Shown here in pieces: positions 22,118 through 33,260 of a DNA stretch of 64,000 nucleotides. How positions within the stretch are numbered: position 1 is the stretch's first letter; each line of letters begins with the position of its first letter. The DNA is from Lepisosteus oculatus. Its lineage: Eukaryota; Chordata; Actinopteri; Semionotiformes; Lepisosteidae. The stretch covers positions 7,698,001 to 7,762,000 of the forward strand of contig NC_090723.1 of NCBI RefSeq assembly GCF_040954835.1, read 5' to 3'. A program made the position numbers and the translations under genes. Under the pieces are notes generated by a model. It did not search any database. It had not been told where the DNA came from and saw only the letters and a list, made by a program, of their open reading frames with translations.

Positions 22118-24270
22118 AGAGCTTTAGCTCTTCAGTAGTACCACTTGAGAAAGTGCTTCATGAACTGAATCAATCGTTATGGAGCCCAGATTGACCACAC
22201 ACAGAACACCCACCTCTTTAGAATATAGCCAAAGTGACTAAGTAGTAGGATATCAGTCATTTCATCTGAGGAACAGAATAGTATGTCCAGTCATTTTACC
22301 AATGCACTGATTTGGGAATACTCTTTCAGAGACAATAGCACCACCTACTGGTCCACCACCACTACATACAGTAGCAACTTGGTTTTCCTTAGACTTCTCC
22401 CCTCTCAGTATTGGGCAGGCCAGCCTTGCCTACCTTTTGACATCTAATGAAATGAGGCTACAAGGTAGCAACGCTATGGTCACAAATCTGTAATATTGAT
22501 GGCAAAAGAAAAGTCTTATTTCTTATACCGAAATGACTGGCCTACATAGCCTATTGCAACATGAATACCTCACTGACACGCATAACAAAATGCCTCTTTG
22601 GATAGCATATTGCAATCAATATCGCCATTTCTCTGACAAGCATAGACGTCCCGATTTAATTCTCTGTTTTTCCCAAATTTCTCAGTGAATAAGAAAATTA
22701 TGAGCACTGACAAATTGGAAGGCTAATGTACATTACAAGATTTTCTTAGGAGTTTTTGTTTTGCATACAATTTAGAGCATCGCTTATTTTGGGCCTTTAA
22801 CATCATATTTTTAAAGTACAGCCACTCTTCTTCTATTGATCTGTTCCGAGGTCACTGATTGTAGGTACATGCCTTACAATCTCTTCCTCATTACGTCTTA
22901 GCCTGCCTTTCAAAAATCATAATCTTTCAGTTTAGACTCAAACTTTAGGGGACATAAAACATGGCCTACACCAACAGCCACCAGGTCACACTTTCACAAT
23001 GGTTCCATCACATCACATCAAACGATCCAGTACTCTTTATATTAAGGTTTGATTAAAAAATGAGTTTAATAAAAACATCATCCATGGTTGACTGCATTAC
23101 AAACTAGGATAAAAAGGAGTCAGTTTCAGATTCTGTAGGGGAAATCAGAATATCACAATGTTAGCGTGAGAAATTGATCTCTCATATACCTAGAAATGCA
23201 TGCATATTTTCTGCACTGGTTGGTTCATAACATACACCCGTTGTAACATACACCTTTTTAGAAATCCTGTTTTTCAGTTTACCCCTGATAGATTCTCATC
23301 TGTCTGTGACCCCTTGCTTTCTTTAGCTTGGTGGTTGTTGGTATTGTACAGTCTATAGTACCATCCTAGTTACCCTTATAAACTACCTTTCCTAAAAAGA
23401 AAACCAACATAAAATATTAAGTATCCATTACTTTTGTGTATTCTGTCTTTCCTAAAAGAGTGTGTATCCATGAATATTATATTCATTCCCATCATTCTCC
23501 ACCACCCAAGGTTCAGAAATTAATAATTTCATAGTCATATGTAAATGTTGTAACCCTGCATTCTTGCAGTTTATTTCTTATGCTTTGAGTTCTAAGCATT
23601 TAAGATTTTTGTGTGTTGTTTGTTTTATATTTGTTTTTAGTGATGCCCAGGGCATTCCTTATCCCACCAGACCTGGGCTGTGAGTGGCACCCTGCCCCTC
23701 AGGTTAAATACTCAGCTACACCTTTTATCTTACCAAACAACTATTGCTACTAAAGAACGTCAGTAATATAACCTGGAAATAATGTGTTAGAGGAAGCGTG
23801 TCAAAGAAAAAAGTACAGATGTCCTGCTGGCAGATGTCATGAACTAAACGAATCTACCAAAAAGAAAGAACTATGAGCATTGAACAGATATATGAGAAAT
23901 GGTAATTCAGGAAAACGAAAAAAAAAGACTACAGTACATCAACAAAAGGGAAGTCATGCCGTCATTGTTCACCCGAAATCTCAAGTTCATCTGTGGCCTG
24001 GAGTTCGTGACCGTTACGTCAGGCTGAAGAGGTGAAATGTGTGCCTGAAAGTGAGATACGCTGATCAGCTTGAAGACGGAGCGTGGAGTTTCCCTGTGCG
24101 CTATTCCTAATGCAAAACCACTGAGCAAGGAAATAAAATAAATAAAATAAAAATAAAAAATGGTCTTTTCAGGATAAACGATAGGGAAGTAAGAACACGC
24201 GGACGGAAATCCTCTATTCAGCGGTTACAATCATAATTAAATTTCCCCTGCTTCGATCACTTTCATTGTA
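22118..24270. other. Spacer between interferons D and E
   Basis: No exon, family motif or strong repeat that I can support on either strand. Confidence 0.5.
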
Positions 24271-24295
24271 TCATTAAAACGTTAAAAAAAGCGTG

Positions 24296-24364
24296 TTTCG
24301 CTTCGATTCTCCCATTACAGACTTATTTCGCTTTTTATACCTGCGTCTTATCCGACTATTTAAG
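24296..24364 (+). promoter_or_regulatory. ISRE-like sites and TATA-like box of interferon E
   Basis: TTTCGCTTCG (24296-24305) and TTTCGCTTTT (about 24326-24335) are close to paired GAAA half sites on the - strand. TATTTAAG at 24357-24364 sits in CTATTTAAGCCGC, identical to the core promoter of gene D. Confidence 0.5.
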
Positions 24365-24528
24365 CCGCTGAGACCTGATGGCAAGACACAGATCACACTC
24401 TGAAAGCATTTGGAACAGCATCTCTTTGAGGTAAATGGGAACACAGAAAAGTGTGATTTTGAACCTGTCTCTCTTTCTCCTCGACTACTTGAACTAACAG
24501 CAATCTTCCTATGTTTCAGGTATTCGCT

Positions 24529-25993
24529 ATGGCACTGGAAGGCTCCCTGTGGCTGTGTGTTGTCTTCTGCCTCTCGCAGGCTTGGGCGATGCCTACGAGG
24601 TGCGCATTCAGAGAGCATCTGATTGAAGTCAGCCTGAATCTTCTCAAAGACATGGTGAGTCCAAAGAGAATGGTATTCAAGTATAAAAATATGCCGAAAG
24701 TGTCATTTACATTTGGTTATAATAGCTTTACGTTCTGTGTTTTAAGGGAGACGGTTTCCCCAAAGAGTGCCTCAGTGATAACGTAGTTATCGCTTTCCCA
24801 GCGGAAGCGTATGAGTTTGCGGATGATACCCAGGTAAAGACAGCTTCTTTTTACATTTTTGCCTTTTGATATGGGCGATATCATTCACATGTACTACTGG
24901 ACATACGTGGTTTATACGTAGATATAATGATACGTAGAAAATAGCAGATTTTAAATGAAATGACAGAGATTAATTCCAAGACGAACAAAATAACCTGTGA
25001 AATCCTCTTCAGGTGTGTATACAGATATGCAATATATGCTGTATGTATATTATATATGAAATACAGATATAATTTCATTGTTGGTCTCGGCTTGAAATGT
25101 TGCGGCGATTTTAAAATACTTTTCAAAATAAAGACCAAGTGTTGGTTGGTGATTACAGCTCTAAACGTTTCTTTTCCGAAACACAGAAAGAAGACTTTGA
25201 GATAGCAATTTACAAAACACTGAACAGCACAGACGCCCTGTTTGAAAACGAAGGAAGGCCAACTTCATGGGGCCAGAGAGCAGTGGACGAATTTCAGAAC
25301 CTCGTTTTTCGCCAGGTTCAAGATTTCAATACCTGTGTAAGTTCCAGATACAAACAGCCGTCGTCTCTTTAACGTGAGCCGCTAAAGTACGGTCTAGCAG
25401 GAGCAAATACTCCAAAAACGTGCATGATAGCGGAACTTGTGTGATCTCTTGAAATCAAATTTTAACAATCTGGACTAAGACACGACCAGACCCTGAAGAA
25501 AATCGTATAGGCTGTTGTTTGCTCTGGAGCCAATGAAAGAACGTCTTGATTTCACTGAGGCCTGGATATTAAACCAGAAATTAAATAAGTCCTATGCGTT
25601 CCTATTCGCTATTGAGTGTAGCGAATGGCTCCTATCCTTAGACTTGCAGGAGATCTTAAACGAGAGCACCCTGTGTTGATTTCAGGTCCCGGGGATTCGG
25701 GAAGACGTAGAAACGACCGGCAACTCATCTGCTGCTTACAGGATAACGCTCCTGAAGACGTACTTTCAGAAAATGGAAAATGTTCTGCAAGAAAAGGTAT
25801 TTAAGATGTTTATTTCAAAGTATATATACAGTATATAAAACCTTGCATTGTGGTCTGTTTTCCTAATTGCTGGCCTGTTTGTTCCCCCCTCCAGAATTAC
25901 AGTTCCTGCGCCTGGGAAATCATAAGAAAAGAACTCTTGGGGATTTTACAAGTCATCCTCGATAAGAACGCTGAAATCGTGGTCAGGGCATGA
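24529..25993 (+). CDS. ifn: Type I interferon E (4-Cys fish type)
   Basis: Secreted antiviral cytokine. Exons are 24529-24654, 24747-24833, 25187-25336, 25686-25796 and 25895-25993, all phase 0, giving 190 residues. The signal peptide (MALEGSLWLCVVFCLSQAWA) is followed by MPTRC. The other cysteines are in PKEC (exon 2), FNTC (end of exon 3) and NYSSCAWE (exon 5). An NSS sequon lies in exon 4 before TYFQKM. An in-frame upstream ATG at 24511 lies across a TTTCAG acceptor (24,514-24,519), so it probably belongs to a 5' UTR intron; the start at 24529 matches the paralogues. Exon 1 is nearly identical to that of gene A. Confidence 0.95.
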
Positions 25994-26049
25994 AAATTAT
26001 AACGCAGGACATTATTTACGTGTGTTTTTTTTAATAATGTCTGGAAACA

Positions 26050-26171
26050 TGGAGCTAATTTATTTATTTATTTTTATTATTTAACAACGTTGATGCTATT
26101 TATATGACTTATTTATTGAAGAAATCTATTTTTTAAATTACACTTTTGCACGATGCTTTTACACGAATAAA
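26050..26171 (+). promoter_or_regulatory. AU-rich 3' UTR and poly(A) signal of interferon E
   Basis: TTTATTTATTTATTTTTATTATTTA at 26058-26082 and more ATTTA motifs precede AATAAA at 26166-26171. Confidence 0.7.
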
Positions 26172-26798
26172 TGTTATGGGAATATCATCATGTGCTTGCG
26201 TTATTGATATCTGGATTGTACAGCATTGCACGGAGCCAGGCAGATGAGCAAAAACTGAAGTGCAAAAAAAAAACTGTGAGTAGAAGCTTTTACAAACAGC
26301 CCCAGGGAATACAATTTGGCCCTGCAGAAGGAACTGAACATAAACACGACACGGAAATTATTCGCAGGATTTCTTTATATTGAATCATTTATACTGCAAA
26401 ACAAAATTTCAAATAGGTTTATAAAGTTCCCGGGTTCAAAAAGGTTTAAATTCCATAGTGCCAGTTTGGCAGTCAGTGGCTCAGCGGAACGCCTGACACA
26501 GGTCCTGTACAGTGAATCAATGCACTTGTGAGAGAAGCTTCACTTCCGTGCATTTGGACAAGAACCCGAAGTTGGACACTAGCCCAAGAAGGACACTAGC
26601 CCAAGAACCTTTATTGAAGACCTTCGACCTTGACTTGCTAGGAGCGTAATCTGCAGTGTTTTACATCATCACGGCTGTTAGGCGAATATTAAGTGGCCTT
26701 GAATAAAGACAGACCGATGGATCACCAGATTGCGTAATTTCGAAACCCTGACGTCACCATTTCAGAGGCTACGGCATTTCCGCGTTTCCCTTCCTGCG

Positions 26799-26816
26799 CT
26801 TTCGGTTTCGTTTTCC
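26799..26816 (-). promoter_or_regulatory. Orphan ISRE with three GAAA units
   Basis: On the - strand the site reads GAAA-AC-GAAA-CC-GAAA, a better IRF target than any interferon promoter in the window. No TATA box, signal peptide or CAWE exon is recognisable near it on either strand. Confidence 0.55.
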
Positions 26817-28230
26817 GAATTAAAAAAAAAACCTATTAAATGTACGAGCGTGTTTAATTAAAACGAGTTAAGTAAAAAATAACACATATAACCTTTTGTA
26901 TAAAAAGATGCGATGTTCGAACGGGTATGACCGTTACCACAAATAAAAAAACGCGATTTTGTCAACACGAGACTATTAAAACTACATATTGTGACAAAAC
27001 ATTTCTGAATTGTTTTTTATCTGAATTGTTGCTCTCGCTGTGCGGACACCAAACTGTTGTTTTCAATGCCTTTGTTTCGAATGTACCTTTTTTTAGCGTG
27101 CATTTTTTGCCTTTTGCAATTGTGGCATTTTACCGTGCTTGCAATCACTATTAAACAATTAGACTGCAACAGACAGTCGTAACAAGGCGTCCTTTCAAAT
27201 ACACCTTAGTTTTTCACTATGCATGTTTCAGTTCGTTTTTAGTCACAGACCTCACTACAAACGGCTTCGCCAGTCTGCAGTGACAACTGGGCATAGACAA
27301 TTCAGTCAAGACGTTGTACGTTCACTCGTTAGACCAGACGCACTAAACCTGTGTGCAATTCGCACACATGTCAGCCTCACTGTCAGTCTGTATACAGAAC
27401 GAAATTTTCATCAATCAAGAGAAAGGATAAAAAATAAACATGGGATTTTGGCAAGAAGTCCTAGCAAACGCCGGCACAGAATATGACATTTTAATATCCT
27501 TCCGGTGACCCACTAGAATTACAACACTGGACTGAACAACCACTGAAACAACCTTAACGACGCTGGAAATTAGAACTTCGTGGTCTCTTGTCTAAAATTA
27601 CTCGCGTTAACGCATTAGCTCTGGAAGGCTAGAGTTTGCCGAACTTCTACTGTAAAATAAGAGCAAAGCCATTTTTTCTCACCCCACCTGAAATGCACTT
27701 TTGCTATTAGTTACTCAAGATTACGTTCAATGTACAACAGGGCGTTTCCTTTTAAAGACAACTAATCACCTCTGGTCAGGGTCGTCTGTTAGTAAATGTG
27801 TAATTAAAAGAATAGTGACAAACTCGCAGAGAACAATTGTTTAGGTGGCAGCTGAGTCAAAGATGGTCTATCATGAGTGCAAGAGTCAGTGGTTGCCTAA
27901 TCAAGTAATGGAATTGGAGAATGCCCACTGAATCCGGCCCTTATAAAGCTAATGTACTTAGCAATGTCGGTCTTCTCAATAGGTTTGTGAAGTGGAGGAA
28001 GCTCGCATGTTAGTAAATCGCTGCTTGGTGATTTAAAAACCATTACAGAATCTACCTGTAATCCACCTATCTAGTCTCCGTTTGAAAGAAAATTAAAATC
28101 AAGGAAGCAAGAATGAGGGGATATATTTATGTACGGAATATTTACGACAGACTAGACCTGTAGTTTTGACAGACCGGAAAAGAGAGACCCTGTGGAAGAC
28201 GCAGAATGCTCATCTTGTTTGCTTCTGATG
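26817..28230. other. Spacer between the interferon array and the next - strand gene
   Basis: Short open frames only. The 3' UTR of the - strand gene ending at 28,236 probably occupies the right part; no clear AATAAA on the - strand was settled on. Confidence 0.4.
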
Positions 28231-28235
28231 TGTGT

Positions 28236-30079
28236 TCAACTGCCATGGTCTTGACTAAAGACAAAAAAAAAAGAAAAACATGATTTCATTAAGCCTACAT
28301 GACTGCTATGTAAAAATCTAGTGTTCAAAAAGCCCAACAGCCATAAGCATTGTGTTCTGTGTCTGAAAAGAGTCAATTCACTCATGCACTGAGCAGAAGA
28401 AATAGTTTGTTGAGCAAAAGACAGTCATTGCTAAGTTTATTGACATTTATTGACCACCGATTTATCATTACAAGTGGTGAAGACTTGCAAAGCAAAATAA
28501 GTTATTTTTGTATTCTTTTGCAGAATACACCATGATTGTGCAAAACCTGTTACATCAGAGCGAAATGTCCTTGATAAGGGCACGCAGGTGGAGGAAAAGC
28601 AGATGGGTGAGATTTAGGAAATGAAGATGGCATTTCCTTTTGATACAAAACAGAGGGAACATTTCATCCCCATGTGAAAATAAACTGATTTGAAAAGCAA
28701 CATTGGGTCTTACAGAAAGCCAAGGACCGGGGTTTTCAAACAATGCAAAACAAATTAGACTTGGCAGTCCATGAAAACTTCACTTTGTTTCAAGCAATGC
28801 TCCTGCCAGTGTCATAAAACAAAGGTGAAGAAGCAGATTTCCACTTACCTGGTGTGAGCCCTGCGGAATATCTCCTCTGAAGAAGAAGAGGCACACGCAC
28901 TTTGACCTAGACTCTTCCGACGAAGGTACCCAAGGGGCTTGTGTAGATCTTCAATCCAGAGTGGCTTCATCTTTGGGACATATTCACGACACGCAATCTG
29001 CAAGAAGTATTTGTAGGTTTAAACTACATCAAATATTTTATTGAATTATAGAATTTAAACTATGTAACCATTATCTATTTACTGTATAAGGAACAATTAG
29101 AGGTTGCTTTGCAGTTCAAATGCTGATGTAGTTCCCCACTCAAACCTGTACTATATACTAGTGTCATTGAAATTGGGGTTTAATCCTGAGCAGGCTTTAC
29201 ATTATTGACTTACCTTACCAGTCAGTCAAGACTAGCACCCCAGATCTTCACCTGCCCACCCTACCAGAGTGCCGAGTCATGGTCAGCACCCCAGATCTTC
29301 ACCTGCCCACCCTACGAGAGTGTTGAGTCATGGTCAGCACCCCAAATACTCACCTGCCCACCTTACCAGAGTGCCGAGTCACGGTCAGCACCCCAGATCC
29401 TCACCTGCCCACCCTACCAGAGTGCCGAGTCACAGTCAGCACCCCAGATCCTCACCTGCCCACCCTAACAGAATGGTAAGTCGAGGCAAGTGTGAAAGTG
29501 GTCTTGCACAAGTATTTTGAATAATGCATAAAAACTGGAATATCTTACCTCTTGATCTGATTCTTGTAGGAGTTGCCCATTTTCTTGCAAATATTTTGTC
29601 TCTGACCTTGAAAATTAAAGTCATTTATCAGAAGAGCTGTTATTTAACCACTAAAACTTGAATCATCCTCACTACCCAAGTAGTGATAAGTTACTTTGAA
29701 ATGAACATGTGGCATCTACTTTTCTTTAAAAGACAGCAATCATAATTAGATTTATATTTATCAAAGAATGATGAATAAACATAACTATTAAAAGGCATTT
29801 AAACACGATCGAAGATTTTTATATACCTACCAGATAACTTTTGTTTTTTTTTCTTGTGAGCTGGCTTATTTTTGGATGAGGTTCTCATAGGAGCAGCCTA
29901 AAAAATGCAATGCATTAGAAAAATTATGGGATAAAACAAAACCTCTCCCAGACTTTTCTTCTAGCAATGAGGCCAAAACAAACCCTTACTTTTGTTTCAA
30001 TAAAGGGTCTAATGTAGGTGTGATGCTTTCTTGAGGTGGCAGAACACCATGAAGGGCGTTAGAGTTGGTGTAAATGAAC
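28236..30079 (-). CDS. Unrecognised gene, 3' half (five linked exons)
   Basis: I do not recognise this protein. Exons that join in one frame on the - strand are 30079-29990, then 29897-29831 (or from 29883, which keeps the frame with the exon before), 29606-29549, 28997-28849 and 28254-28236. Each has good splice ends, and the phases fit (exon 29897 ends in phase 1, 29606 in phase 0, 28997 in phase 2). The encoded tail is lysine-rich (HKKKKQKLS), then acidic and glutamine-rich, then a well-conserved-looking segment (MKPLWIEDLHKPLGYLRR), a serine-rich run and a TGA at 28238-28236. No membrane segment or enzyme motif is seen. It is probably an intracellular or nuclear protein. It lies just downstream of rdm1 on the same strand. 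The 30079-29990 exon and its join are the least certain part. Confidence 0.6.
29230..29478. repeat. 51-bp minisatellite, nearly five units
   Basis: Near-identical units containing CAGCACCCCAGATC and CACCTGCCCACC. It lies in an intron of the unrecognised - strand gene. The 17-residue repeat it encodes in + frame one is a by-product of the 51-base period (a multiple of three). Confidence 0.9.
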
Positions 30080-31440
30080 CTGGAAAAGGCTCTGTCACCA
30101 TTCAATGTTGAGATTTCGGCCACCAATAAGCAGGGTTAAGTCTGAGGTTATTCATTCAGAAGCAACGTAAAAATTAATTTTGACTAAATGGAACGGTTTG
30201 CTTTGTTTATGCGGCAGTAATTAAGTTTGGAAAAATGCACTATTGAATACCACAATGAGTCATAAACTCAGGTCTGCTTCTTGCGGGGGAGAACTGAACA
30301 GCTCTCTCTGACACAACAGAAATTTCATACATGCCTAAGACAAGCTCTCTGTGTATATTTAAACAAAATTACGACATCATTTTAACTGTAGACATTCCAT
30401 TGAATCGATTTAGAAGCTATTAAAGCCTCTGTCCAGGTCTAATACCCTCACAGCAAAATGAAATGACTCATTTGGTGATAATGTATTTTATTGATAGATT
30501 AAGAAATTGCAGCTGTATAGTCTTAAAATACCTGGGCCTATTGTCAGATGCACAACAGAGCACCATTTATCCTAATTATTAAAACGCTGACCTGTGCTCT
30601 CTTGTTTGTAATTTACAGAAATATGCCCTACTGTAAAACAGGTTTTGATTTTACAAGAACAGACAGACTTTTTGTAATATACAATAGATTTGTGTCACTC
30701 TGTGAAAAATGTCATTATTATTTGGTTTGTCCATTTATTTAACACAACAGAATATGTTTATAAATGTTCTATGAAAAAAGACTTGCTGCCTTGCAGCCTT
30801 AAGGTAACAAATAAAGTAAAATTGAAGAAACATAGGTGTGGAAAAAATGATTCATTTGAAATATTGTTCTGCACAATGCCACAAACCTTAATGATAAAGA
30901 TGATCCTGAAAATCAGGCCTAAATTCGCTATGGTTGCAAGAACTAATGTCAATCTCCTTCCATCTGCAAGAGATATTCTCAGAATCTGCTCCTGTAAAAA
31001 CAATCACACTGGTAGCATCCTTACTATAAGGGAGAGACACATTGAAAGCTATTTGTTAAACGCACAAAATCAAATACAAAAAATCTGCAAATAGTGGGGA
31101 CCATGATGTACATTTTTCTTAAAATCATTGCAAATCAAAATAGAGGCCTTTTCAGTCCATGTTTTCTGGGGCAGGAATAAGCCTTTTAAGAACATCTTGA
31201 TAAGAATAAACAAACAGCAGCAAACTTCGCTGGCCATTCCTGGGAGGGACACTTGGTACTTAAGCAAGAGGTGTTTGGAATAACCTGACGTGTGAATTTC
31301 TCACAAAAGCAAAGTCCACAGCAACTACGAAGGCAGCTGAGCTCGAGTAGGTTCTGAATCTTTCAAAGAGAGGACAATATCTCCCACATGTACTGTACTG
31401 GGTCAAGGAGCAGGTCTATTTCAGGGGATGGAAAATCCCA
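30080..31440. other. AT-rich putative intron
   Basis: No further exon could be supported. The open frame at 30,690-31,094 (+) has no motif and ordinary intronic composition. Confidence 0.4.
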
Positions 31441-31449
31441 CACAGGGGA

Positions 31450-33260
31450 ACTGCTCACCAGGGTACGTGCTGCCTTTTCCACAGCCTGCTCGATTAGCGC
31501 TGAGGACTTGATCTAAAAGCGCTTGGAAACCGGCCAGCACTGCGTCACAGTTTGCCCGCGGCAGGGGCGTGAGGCACCAGCCTCTTCACTATGGAAATCA
31601 CACTCTCATCCGAGGGCGCGACTCTCCAGTCGTCGAGGATCTTCTGGTCGGGCCGGGCCGGTTTCGGAAGAGGAGGTGTTTCCGGGTCCGAGATGGCAAG
31701 ACTCGGGGTTCTGCTAACAACGGTCTATGAGCCCGCTTTCCCGGCAGTATAGGTTGTCATTTTGAAACCAGCTCTTTGCAAAGGATTAGTACTCTCAGAA
31801 ACAGGGGAAAAACCTCTGTTGTGAAGGATGCCGGGCATTCTCAGGGGTGTTGACCATCTGGGACATTTCTGGAAACGAGCCATTGCGGACAGTGCTGTCC
31901 ACAAATGGCGATAACACAGCGCGAAGGCCATTAATATAATTCACAGAAATGCATGTTTCTTGGAGATCCATTAGTACGTGGAAAGCTCTGCTGTTTTTCT
32001 GCAAGGGAAGCATTCGATGGCTTGCTTCGTCTGCGTTTGGAAGGCCTGACTCATGCATTCTATATGGAACTCCCTCTCTCATGTGGTGACTAGGCAGACG
32101 TTCTGGAGCACCATCCTGATTCAGAAAAGGGGATTTCTCAACCTCTCTCTCTCTGAATAAGGCCTCTGACGTTGAGCACCTGAACAAGCTTTAAGCCCAT
32201 GCCTCAGAATAGTCGGAAAAGTAATCCGCAAGTCCTGTGGTGGCCGAGACGCGATAGATGTTTCCCGCAGTTTTTCCAGGAGGTTGTTCCAAAAGCTCCG
32301 TGTTGGACGGAGTGTTGCTAGGGGCCTGGGCGGAAGCATCATCACCCAGGCCTCGGCCCCCAGCTGTTAGAAGGTTTTGTTTGAGCGTAAAAAAGTCGGC
32401 AGGAGAGTCCGATGTTTTAAGGCGCACCAGTGCTCAGCTGCCACCTGGCGGGCCAACTCCCCGGGCGCGCGTTCCCTGATGCGTCACCCTCAGCCGTCGT
32501 GGGGAAACTGCCAGCGTCGATTTCAATAAATGACTTTGCCTCACTCCCGTCTGAAACATCTGACTCATGGCTCCACGCCTGTGAAAGCCGATGCGTTGCG
32601 CTGGCAGACTTCAGATTTGACACCTGTGGTTCGACGAGCGTTGGCCGGGCTCCTTTGTGCTGGAGACTCTGGGCCCCCGGGCCCGTGTTCATCGAAAGCC
32701 CAGGCAGCCAGGTCCGCCTCCTCCTCTGCATCTTGGCGCGCTCTTTCCAAAGGTGTCGGCTGCGTCTTTCTCTCCGCCTCTCCAGACGGGTGTTTCACAA
32801 CTGCTTTCGTTCCAGATTTGAGTGTTGGGGACAGGACCCAGTGCTTGAAGAGGAGCCCCAGCACTATGGTTCAAGTTTGCCGATGGTGCAGGTCCTACTT
32901 TCTGTTTCCTCGTGGTGTTATGGGCCCAGTTGCTTTTGGCCTGCGTTTTTCAGACAGACGTGCCCTCCAGTCGCCGTGTGGGACCCACTGCCTTGTTTTG
33001 AGCTGTCCGGCGTGTAAGAGAGTAGGGCGGGATATCTTCCTGGCCCAGTGTGATAAACCCTTCACGTGGGCCACGTCCTGCTTTTTAAAGTTCAAACCAA
33101 ACAGCTTTCTCGCCAGCTGCAGTTTGACACCAGAACCAGGGGCCTTCAGCTTCCTGGCAGCTGTCCGAGCAGTTTCCCATTTCTCTGGCTTCCCTTGTGC
33201 TGTTCCCGTGTCCACGGGGTCAATGGCTGCAGTAGTTCCAGAACTGGAATTTTTCTAAAT
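31450..33260 (-). pseudogene. GC-rich, broken coding-like island of unknown origin
   Basis: Sharp rise in GC against AT-rich flanks. On the - strand there are successive protein-like stretches (for example LERARQDAEEEADLAAWAFD and FHVLMDLQETCISVNYINGL) spread over different frames and interrupted several times. It has no visible introns of its own, so a retrocopy or a degraded retroelement coding region is likely. An alternative is a large exon of the flanking - strand gene damaged by assembly errors. I cannot assign a family, and antisense + frames up to 242 codons are open as a by-product. It should be read as a fossil unless transcripts show otherwise. Confidence 0.45.

Noticed and set aside
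24511-24528. Upstream in-frame ATG of interferon E
   Set aside because: It lies across a splice acceptor (TTTCAG) and is absent from the paralogues, so the ATG at 24529 was used.
29205-29468. Repetitive protein APQIFTCPPYQSAES
   Set aside because: Translation of the 51-base minisatellite; no start context, signal or homologue known to me.
29230-29478. CRISPR-like direct repeats
   Set aside because: Units are contiguous without spacers in a vertebrate genome; a minisatellite.
32530-33258. 242-codon + open frame, the longest in the window
   Set aside because: Low-complexity, serine/cysteine/proline-rich, no motif or splice context; it is antisense to the broken GC-rich island, and GC-rich sequence opens frames by chance.
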